A stretch of DNA of 64,000 bases, taken from contig OW203988.1 in NCBI GenBank assembly GCA_934047225.1, positions 8,528,229-8,592,228 of the forward strand, read 5' to 3'. A program made the translations under genes and the position numbers. The DNA comes from Ypsolopha sequella. Taxonomy: Eukaryota; Arthropoda; Insecta; Lepidoptera; Ypsolophidae. The notes below the pieces were generated by a model, which did not search any database, had not been told where the DNA came from, and saw nothing but the letters and a program-made list of their open reading frames with translations. Shown here one piece after another: positions 1 through 10,600 of this stretch; positions within the stretch are counted from its first letter, which is position 1; each line of letters opens with the position of its first letter.

Positions 1-1633
1 TCGCTCGTAGCACCTCCGTTACTCTAAATATATACCTCGTAAGTTTTTAGTAGTACCAACGTAGCGCGTATCAAACTTCCTCATAATAATACTTTATATT
101 CTCTGCTCATAGGTAGTAGCACCGACACGTTGCTCAACCTCTAGTGGAGTAACTATAGTCTATTAGGGCCCCAATGCAAAAAAAAGCCCTTGCCTACTTA
201 TTATGAAAATTAACGTGGACTACTGCGCGTTGGACGAGAAGTCGGCTAGTCAGTAGGTGTAGACACCTGAAAGCTGGGTTTTATTATAAGTGAATTAAAA
301 CTGAAATTGAAATTACTTTTTAATCTCAAGTTATAGTTTCTACATAACACAATCACAATATAGAGCCTGTGATAGTGGTAGAAAATCATTAATATGTTTA
401 TACAGTACTGCATCTTAGTACAAACGCTCAGTTTCGAACTCACACAATGTATGCTCTACACGCCGCCGCGCCGATATTTGTATGGAGACTCCCCCGAACT
501 TCGCTTAATAACGTGTAGAGCACGCATCTGTGTGCGTGAGTTGGAATCAGAGCGTTTTACTAAGATTCACTACCCTATAAATATATTTACTCTGCCTACC
601 GTCTATAACGTTCGTAGCACCAAAAAAATCGCGTAGCACACTTCCTCGTAGAAGGTTCGTAGTAACTGCTATGATCTATAAGTACATCCTTTAAAAAATA
701 TATGTAGTACTACATCTTAGAGGTCATCTGTGGCACCTGTGTAGCTGTACACCTACCTCTTAGGTCGTCCGTAGCACCTACGTAGCTCTACATCGCCGTA
801 GGCCATTCGTAGCACCAACGTACCGTGTTGTAAATGTATTTCCTTAAAAGTCGTTAGTCGTTTGAAAGATAATCCGTCACAGGACATTCAAAACAAACTT
901 CTAATTAAATAATGTGTGTGTAAAATAAATAATTTTAATAATAACTTCTTAGGTCGGAGCATTTTCGTAGCTTATCGATAGTCTTACCGGTATTTATATT
1001 TGGCAAGTATTTAAACGCATAACACAAAATACTAAAAATACTACTACACTACTACAACTACAGTGTTCTATCAAAAATACTAACTGCACATCAAAAAAAT
1101 ACTGATTTGCACACTAAAATACTGACTGTGCTCTGGGTTGTCATAATAGTAGTTTATGCTACAAGGGCGCAAAGGAATAAATTACGAGGACGATAATATA
1201 ATATATAATCTTGTGAACTTTAAATTATAATTGGCTCAAAAGGACTGTATCCAGAGCCGTCAAACAGTGGAAAAAAACGTATAACATTTATGGTTCACAG
1301 GAAAGGCTGCAGGTTAGCCAACCATTGTGAATAAATAAAAAATAATAATAATAATAAAGCCCTAGGGCAAAATAATCGACTTTCTGTTCGGTTTTGATGC
1401 ATAAAAAGTTAGCCTTTACGAGCACTTGCATTGAAAAAAAAATAACCACGAAGGTTGGGTATGGCGGTCGTGGAACTGGTGAAGGATTTCTGGTGACAAA
1501 TTTAGTGTGCAAAATAGTATTTTTGATGTGCAAATAAAAATATTTGATCTAAATCTCCTGTCTTTTTTTGTTTCAATCGGAGTTTATGGTAAGAAGTAGC
1601 AATTGTGTCCTACATAACCCGCTTTGTGTACAG
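1..1633. other. Repeat-rich stretch left of first RPGR exon; no gene seen
   Basis: No coding exon is recognised here. The first 130 bases and 600-830 hold a loose, degenerate recurrence of the motif CGTAGCACC with related CGTAGC words. Bases 1147-1470 are a dispersed repeat also present at 41229-41620 (shared CTACAAGGGCGCAAAGGAAT and GGCTGCAGGTTAGCCAAC). The missing first RPGR exon should lie further left, or hide here unrecognised. Confidence 0.5.
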
Positions 1634-4600
1634 AGAATGGCAGAGTGTTCGTATTTGGCGGCAACGCGTGGGGCCAGCTGGGGCTCGGACACAAAGACGA
1701 GGTCTCCAGGCCGAGCTGCGTCAAATGGCTGAAGCCACACCGGGCGCTCTTCGTCGCCTGCGGACGGGCACATACCGTTTTTGTTACTGGTGGGTTGGAG
1801 ACCTATAGTTTTATTTAATTTTTCCTTTTCTTTTTCACAGTTGTCTGATAGGGATCCTTCTGCGTGTTTCTGGTGGTCAGCCAGTATATACAAATATACG
1901 TTTTGGTGGGAGTGGGACGGTGAGGATATCTGGTTGTTGGTGTGGGCGGGCGGATCGTTTTTTAACGTCAGAATAGTAGATTGTTATACAAGGGAGGTAA
2001 GTCATCACTTACACCCGAGTGCAATACTCTACTTTTCATCACTAATGCGTAGTGTGGACATACAAAAAATGTTCGTGCTACAGAAAAGATGTGTCCGTAT
2101 TTTAAATGGAGTTAAATCTAACAGAGTATCTTGTCGGGATTTATTTGTCAAGCTGAAAATCCATACAGTTACAGCGCTCTTTATAATTGAACTTTGCAAA
2201 TTAGTACAGCGTTTTCCAGAGAAGTTTCCGATTAGCTCGGAACGGAAGTGCAGTAGACTAAAAGAACGTTTTAAGTATGACATCCAAAAAAAGTCATGTA
2301 GAACCACGTCTTACAGTAGAAACACTAGTCAAATGGCAATTTGCATTTATAATAAGTTACCTTTTCACATTAAACGTCTCTCGGGTGATCGGTTTCTAAA
2401 GCCTTTAAAACAATATTTGTTGCTTATGTGTCCATATACTCTAAATGAGTTCTATCATAATTGTGAATAGGTTATTATTCTTTTAATTATGATTTATTGG
2501 GTTTTTTAAATTTTATCGACATCTTTTTAATTATTTAAAAAAAATATTTTGTTTTTCGTTTTTAATGTGTAGGATTAGAATTATGTATATTTTAATTAAG
2601 TTTATAATAATAATTACTATTATTATAATATTGCTATGCCACTATTGGTAAAATTACACTTGTACTGTCTATTTTTAGAAACACCAATGAAACTGTAATT
2701 TATCGCAAGAAATAAATTGAATTGAATTGAAATAAAAAACAACTTACAAAAAGTACCTACACTTTCCATCAAAGAGTGTGCTTTCTTTTCAGTCCGCCAC
2801 TTGATAAAATCGTTCTATTTCCAACGTTTTAACAAGAGTTGCGTGGCGCCATTTTTTTTTTTTTATTCATGCGATTTTCTTGCTTAGCAGTTTTGTGTCA
2901 CTATTAACCGTCTTGCAGGGGTCTTGCCTCAAATATGAGGTCTTGTCCCAAAAAACAAAGAAAGGAGCCAGGTTCGATTTTCAAATTTACTTACCTCAAT
3001 AATTTGTTAAATAGCATTTACTCCCCGCATATCATAGACGATGCCGCATATCTAGTTAAATACAACTTGTTTTCAGTGGTATTCTTAATTCTGAGAATAA
3101 AGTTCATTATTTAAGGCGATATGTAAAAAAATAGAGGTGCTTCTTTTTTGTGTATTTCATGAAATACACGGAAAATTTTAATAAATTTCTGGTTACAACG
3201 TGTAACAGAAAGGTGTAACCATATTTGAAAAGCTTAGGCAGTCAATGGTATAGAACAACTTTTACTATGGAACAAACCCAGTATCTCGAAAAAAAAATTT
3301 TACTGTCTCATAGAAAAATGCAATGCCGCTCGGCCGAAATGTATGGAAGGGCAGATATTTTTTTTGAGATTTCAGGGTTGGCTCCATAGTAAAAGTTGTT
3401 CTATACTATTGACCGAATAAGCTCTTCAAATATGGTTACACCTTTCTGTTACACCTTGTATAATCTAAGGTTTTGAAATTGGAAAACATGTTTGGATACA
3501 TTTTCCTCGATAGAAATAAAAAAGAGATCTTCAAACACACTTTTTCTCTTCGTTTGACGAATAGGAACCATATACAGAACTCAAACATATTTTATTAGGT
3601 GTGTTTCAACAATATCGAGAGATTTGATATTTGAAATGTTGCTAGCTATTTTAGTTTTTTTTATAAAAATTATAAAACTAACATTTTTCGCTTTCGCCCT
3701 GAATCCACCTCTCTCGCACTGAGCGTGTTTTCGCTTAGAGTGACAGTGACAAAAATAAAATTCGCATAGCCTCTTAATTAAAGAAACTAGGGAAGTGGTT
3801 ACAGGTGGTTGCGTATTATCAGTTATTCGTCCGTTAGCGACTTCCGTAGATTTTGCGGTAGTCCCGGGACTGATTAATCAACGCCTCGCCTGCTATTACT
3901 CTGCCATTGTCTAGCCGAGCGCTTATAATCCTAGTGTCCTATCCTATCCTAATCCTAGTGGAAATTAATAATTACACGCCCATTGTGTAAAAAAAAACAG
4001 ACAAGTGCGAGTCGGACTCGCGCGCGAAGGGTTCCGTACCATTATCTATAAAAACGGCAAAAATATTTATTTTATTCTATTTTTTAGTATGTGTTGTTAT
4101 AGCGGCAACAGAAATACATCATCTGTGAAAATTTCAACTGTCTAATAATCACGGTTCATGAGATACAGCCTGGTGACAGACGGACAGCGGAGTCTTAGTA
4201 ATAGGGTCCCGTTGGTTATTCTCTGGGTACGGAACCCTAAAAACTAGGGCATGAGGAATAATGTCCTGTTTATAATATTTTAAAATTTCAAGGTCCACCT
4301 GTAGCGAGTAAAAAAAAACTGGGCCAATAGAGCTTATATTATTATACTTTCAATATCTAATAAATAAAAGCACATTAATATATTCTGTTATCATTAATAG
4401 ATTATTCATTTCAGTTTCAAAATCATTTAAAAATCTTTATCATAACAATATTAATAAAGCTAACCATTCGTCATCTTCAACCCGATTGTTACATTTCGGC
4501 CGCGTACGCAACCAGAGGTTCGTAACCAGTTGCGATCGAATACTTTTTCGGTCTTGTACGTAACTGGTTGCGATCAAAAACTATTTTGTTCTTTTTCGTA

Positions 4601-7600
4601 ACCAGTTACGAACGAACACTTTTCATTGTTGTACGAAACCTTTCGACCGTTGATAAACTATAAACTTGATAAAGTCAGCTAAGATTATATTTTATACACC
4701 TTGTTACTCGTCAATATAAACAAAGTATTAATTAGCCATGAGTCTGGTACGAGCATACGAGAACATAAATAGTTGCATATTTATTGGATGTCCAAATACT
4801 GATTTATTATTGATACCCAACATGGTAAGGGTACGGATGTTGTGTGACTTAAACTTTTTTATACCAGGTAACACTCGTGTATGTGCCGACCATTTATCAG
4901 CTGATAACTGGGAGGACTTGATGGAGGCACCTCTTTGCGATGAGTTTAGTCCAGCTCATACGCAAGAAATTGTCAATGTTATGCGACAAGCATTAATTGT
5001 AATTCATTCGACAGTATCTAATGTACTAGGTGCACCCTGTTATAATTAAATTACATATATATTTATTAAGCGTTTCTTTTGCTGTAGTTAATTTATGATC
5101 AACAATGGAACAATACAACGATATCGACAGCATCAAAATAGAAGGTTGCTAAAGAAAAACTATTTAAAGTTCAAAAAAATATTTATTTAAAAATAAAAAA
5201 GTTTGTAGTAATTTTGTTTGAAATAAACTAAACAGCTTTTCATCACACAGTAAAAATCAAAATCGCTTATATTTTCTTTTAATATGTAGGTACGGTCAGC
5301 ACCAAAAATATGTACATTTACAATTTTGACTGTCAAATATGACAGACATAAGTTATGAAATGTATAAGTACATATTTTGATGCTGACTGTACATTGTTCC
5401 TTATTAAAACGTAAAAGCATACGGACATATAATTTCTAAACAGTGGCCCACACACATACATCCGGCCTTCAAATCTTTAACAGCGTTAGCAATTTCTTCA
5501 TCAATTTCTAAATAAGTTTTTGCCTTTTTGTTGTTGCATTTGAATGTCCGTGTAGATTTGCTCTCTTTTAATAATACGTCCAATAAGTGAGCCATCGTCG
5601 GATATTTCTTGCCAATAAACCTGTTGATGCGGCTATGCCACCCTTCTATATTGTTGGTGGTTCTTATTTCCTCCTGTTCACAACAGCAAATTTTAGAAAA
5701 GGCTGTTTTTGTGAACCACTGTTTTTTATAATAATTATTAAATTTCTTAATATCTTCGCCCTTAGGGCTCTTACGCATTACATACTGCATACCGGTTTGT
5801 ATGAAGTGCTTTGGCAGCCGTGCCAGTCCAGCACATCTAGACACATGTCTTTTTTTAACTCGTGATGAGATATTCAACTTTTTGGCTTTTCGGAATAAGC
5901 ATCTATTGAAATGGAAAAAGCATCCCTTGATCTCTATCTTTGGATAAACTTTTCTCAATGCATGCATAGCTGCTATCTCAAAATCCACTGTAACCTTTGT
6001 CGGCTTCCAGTCAGGAAAGCTTGATTTAATCAGATACAACATAGTTTCATATGTTTCTACCTTTTTGTCAGGAAGGAAACAAAAAATTAAAGGTTTTATA
6101 GAACGGGTTTCTTCGTCTAGACCATGTATGGTGTACAGTTGCTTAAACCCCACCGGGCACGACTTAAATGTTCCATCAGCTAAAATATGCTTAAAACCTC
6201 CTTCTTCGATCGATGTTCTAACTTTTGCCCCACAAAATAAAATAATTCTTTTATTCTCTTCCACATTATCATAATCTCTTAATAGAACGTTTAGGAATTT
6301 TTTCGGTATTATCACTTCACTTCCTGCAGAAAATCTAATTTTTTTGACACCCAGGACTTTGTTTCTTGCATTATTCAGTCCTGTTTTAACTCCCTCGTAT
6401 GTTGGCATATTTTCTATCAAATCCAACCCTTCATTTTCAAGATTAAAAACCATAGCCTCGTACTGTTTCTGAATCGAATCAAAATTTGTGCTTGACCTTT
6501 CCTTAAGATTATCCAATTCCTTCCAAATTCTGTTTTGAACAAAATTAGGCTTACATTCACTATGATGTTCTCTCTCTTTTACTATTTCATTTCTATCGTT
6601 TAATGTTACACTTCCCTTGCATCCATTTTCATTGTTGTAGTAGCACAACCAGAACGAACCTTTACGATAAAATTTCTTGCGATGATATCTTCGTCCTGCT
6701 AACAACATCGAACGCCCTCCTCTTCTTGTCGTAATAAAATCAATTGCAGCGTTTATATCATTCATTTTTATTACGTAAGTACATACATTATTTGCAGATA
6801 TGCGAATAATAACTAATGACAGCTAACAATATAATGAATGACATTGTCTAGAGTAATCAGATTAGAACTCACCTGAAGTACTGTTTAAGTGGCCAGTGAT
6901 TTGTTATATTACCTACTGTAAAGGTTTCATATAAAATCTAAATATGTTATATTGAGTTTTGAAAAAACCTATAGCTAGACTAGCTAGATGGCCCAGACAT
7001 TGGTTTCGTATAAGAACGAGAAGTGTTCGATCGTAACTGGTTACGGGTAAGACGGAATTAGTTTTTGATCGCAACCGGTTTCGTACAAGACCGAAAAAGT
7101 ATTCGATCGCATCTGGTTACGAACCTCTGGTTGCGTACGCGGCCGAAGGGGCTTGTTATTATTATTCTTAAATCTGCACCTTCTTCATTGAACTTATTAG
7201 GAGAAATTAGATTACTACTACAATAAAGCCAAATCTGAAGGCTTTAATTTTAGATTTAGTGCTGTCAAAACTTAATTTTCTTCGATACAAAATAGTCCTT
7301 AAGACTTAAGTTTAGAAGCTAAATTTCTTTGGAAGATTTTAAGCTTTGACAGCACTAAAACTAAGATTAAAGCCTTCAGAATTGGCTTTAATACCTACTA
7401 TTATTATTCTAAATTAAAATAAACTTTCAAAAAATATGTACCAACATCCTAAAATTTAACAAAGTAAACCATATATGTATATCCTATATTAAATAAAAAA
7501 TAATGTTTAAGTCGTCGCCGTTGGGAAGAGTACCCAAGACGCTGGCAGCGTTACCTCGTTGGATCGCTAAGCTGATCCTCTGACCGAGGTAAGCGCCAGC

Positions 7601-10600
7601 TCTTGGTTCACCAGAGGCATCGACCAGGCGCGCCGAAAATTCTTTAAATTACTACTTAAAATGATTATGAATAACTATAATTAATAATGTTATTTCTTTT
7701 GTAAGATTATAATAGATAACTATGATTTTATTCAGATAGTCACGCCATCCACACGGTGGGCTGCAATGAGGAGGGCCAGCTCGGGACGGGGGACACGGAG
7801 CATCACACCGTACCGCAGTATGTGGAGATTGAGTGTGAGGAGTTGCAGGTCAAGCAGGTCTCAGCTGGCTCCAACCATACCGCCATATTGACAGGTATAG
7901 TCCAGAAGTCCTATTATAGCAAAGAAAAATCTGCAGGCTCACTTTTGGCCCGTTTTGCAATGGTAATAAAATAAGATATGAAGTGGTTCAGTGGCAATTT
8001 AAGCTCTTGTCCGTTAATAGTGATTATTTACCTAATGACTTGTGGGCCTAATGCTTTGCCTTTATCCTAAGAGTAGACGAGCCCTAACTTTTCGTTTTTT
8101 TTTTTTTAAATAAGTGATATGTTTAGAAAACAACTGCAAGGGTTGTAAAAGCCTCTTTACATAGACATTTAGGGCAAATATGTTTTTGGTTCTTTTTTTA
8201 AAGTCAATTTGTAATTTTCCAAAATAGGGGGTCAGAGAAAATGACGCCTCTGTATTTGCCTGTCTGTCGCAAAACCCAAAAGCTGGACCGGTCAAGCTGA
8301 GATTTCTCATATCATGTAGGTGGTTGCACAATTACACGGAGACCCCGGAAAAGGTGTCAAATTAGGAACTCAAACAAGTCCGAACAACGCACACTTTACT
8401 AACTTTTTCTAAATATTTGTTTATTGTCGTCGTGCAGAAAGCGGGCGCGTATTCGTGTGCGGCTCAAACTCGGAGGGCCAGTTGGGGCTGGGAGAAGACA
8501 CCAGGACCTGTCTCAAGTTCACCGAGCTCAAGTTTATGGAGAAAATCGCTTTCGTCGAGTGCGGATACTACCACACCGTCTTTATCACTAGTCAGCATCT
8601 TTCCTATTCACTAAATACTTTCTATATATCGTCACGACGTGAATCCCCGAGGGGCTGACAGAAGTGTTTTCGAGTAGCGATTGTGAAATGCGAGTCACAC
8701 GCTTCATTGATGATTATTATGTCCCAGCGTGATGGGTGGTGAGCCCTGTCGCCATACTTCGGACACAAGTGTGGACCTACGATTTGACATGCCGATTCTC
8801 CGATTTGGTAGCCGCCGAGAACTCGAACTGTGTGTACCGCGTGATTCTTATTTTCATCAACATCAACTTGAGATTGAAATTTGTCGTGCGTGCGACGACG
8901 CCCGCCTAACATGCCATCTTTTTTGCACGCGTTGAATTTCGCATGCATTTGCTTGAAGTTGATACAAATGAGAATTACGCGGTAGAGCCCCTGGACCACA
9001 TAGGCGGTATCACTTGATAATGATAACTAAACGGACTTTGATTGTCGAACTTGATGAGTAAAGGGACTTGAGCTGGGCAGTGTGATGAATAAAGAGCTAC
9101 TGATCTCTACGGGTTCTAAAACCGCAGTTTAAGTGCTTCGTAAAGACGTTGTTGGTCCTGAGTACTGCGAATCATCTATCCATCCATCAGCCTAGTTCAT
9201 CCACTGCTGGACATAAGTCTTTCCAGGACTTTGCCACTCCCGGCGGTCATCCTGGAAGAATTGCCCTTACCCACAAACGCTGGGCAGGCGGGTTGGTGAG
9301 CGTGGTGCCGGAACCCTCGCACCAGTGACGCCGCTGCCTGTCACCAGTCTGTTCCATATAAGGCCCGGCTATTAGGGATGGATATACCGCCATCCATCAG
9401 TCCCAGGCATGGTGGGCCTCCTGGTTTTTTTTCCTATGAGCTGTCCTCTTACTCTCGCCCGAATTACTTCGAGGGGGACTCCAAGTACGATGGTGGTACC
9501 TCCACCGTCGAGCCCGGCATCAGTTCTACCACCTAAAGCTAATATATCTTATTAAAAACCAAAGACACTTGTCTAAGAGCATGCTCCTAGAGAATGACTG
9601 TCACCCACTCTTCTTTGACGACTTCTGTCTCAACATGATAGTGGTGAGCCCGTGGGTGAGCCTAATGCTGTACTTCGGGCACAATTACATGCCTTTTAGA
9701 TTATGTAAATATCATCAATGTTTTCCTTTGCCATTCAGTAAGTGGTAGACAAATACTTTGAACATAAACTCGAAACTTATTGGTACGTCATTCTCAACCG
9801 GCAGAATCCAAATACGTGTGAGTCCAGGTCCTGCCAACTACTCCCCTTTTTTTTTCTACTCTATGCAATTGAACTTATTCTTTCCTTTTAGCTAAAGGAG
9901 TAGTCTTCGTAACAGGCGACAATGAAGGCCAGAAACTTGGCACCCCAAACACGGCCACCAACGTTTACATCCCTGAAGTACTGCCCATTGACATACCGAT
10001 CAAGGACGCCTGCTGCGGGGCTAATCACACCTTCCTCCTCTCCATGGACGAAAGCAAGATCTTGGCGTTCGGGTCAAATGAGATGGGGCAACTAGGAATG
10101 CCGAAGGCCGTTGAAAATGTGACGGAGCCCACGGAAATAGACATGGACAAAATGTTTGAGGGTTACCAGTTGAAGTTGGTAGCCTGTGGGGCCATGCATA
10201 CTGCTTTTGTCACTGGTAATATTGTGTTTCGTTACTTTCAATATTTATCGTATTAGGTAACTCTGATTGATATAGCTAATTTTTTAAATAAATGGTCAAG
10301 ACTCAGGACCAAGGTCCAATTACCCTTTTTAGGAAAAATATTATTTTGGCCCCTATACTTATGCAAGAACAACACCGACTCAATTAGTACCTATAGAAAG
10401 CCTAAATTCTATGTTGCGTATTTCTCAGAAAGGGTCATTGAACCTTGTTACTCATCACTTACAAAGTCTCCAGTATGAATCAATCGAATGTCACCTAATA
10501 TATTCGTCTGTCTACACCATAATTAACTGATAGAAATAAATATACAAATTAATATTGCATGATGTGAGGAACTCTAAACCGAGATTCAAACCCGGGACCA

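Larger units (their letters stand above)
4492..7152 (-). mobile_element. Complete MULE-type DNA transposon with about 150-bp inverted repeats
   Basis: Left end TTCGGCCGCGTACGCAACC (from 4495) is the exact complement of the right end around 7112-7147, and the similarity continues inward for roughly 150 bases at each side. The arms are built of repeated GTAACCAGTTRCG-like words. The flanks GATTGTTA (4484-4491) and GCTTGTTA (about 7151-7158) look like an 8-base target duplication with one mismatch, as expected for Mutator-like elements; the outermost two or three bases are uncertain. Inside are a transposase gene on the minus strand and a small ORF on the plus strand. It lies in the first visible RPGR intron. 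Confidence 0.85.
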
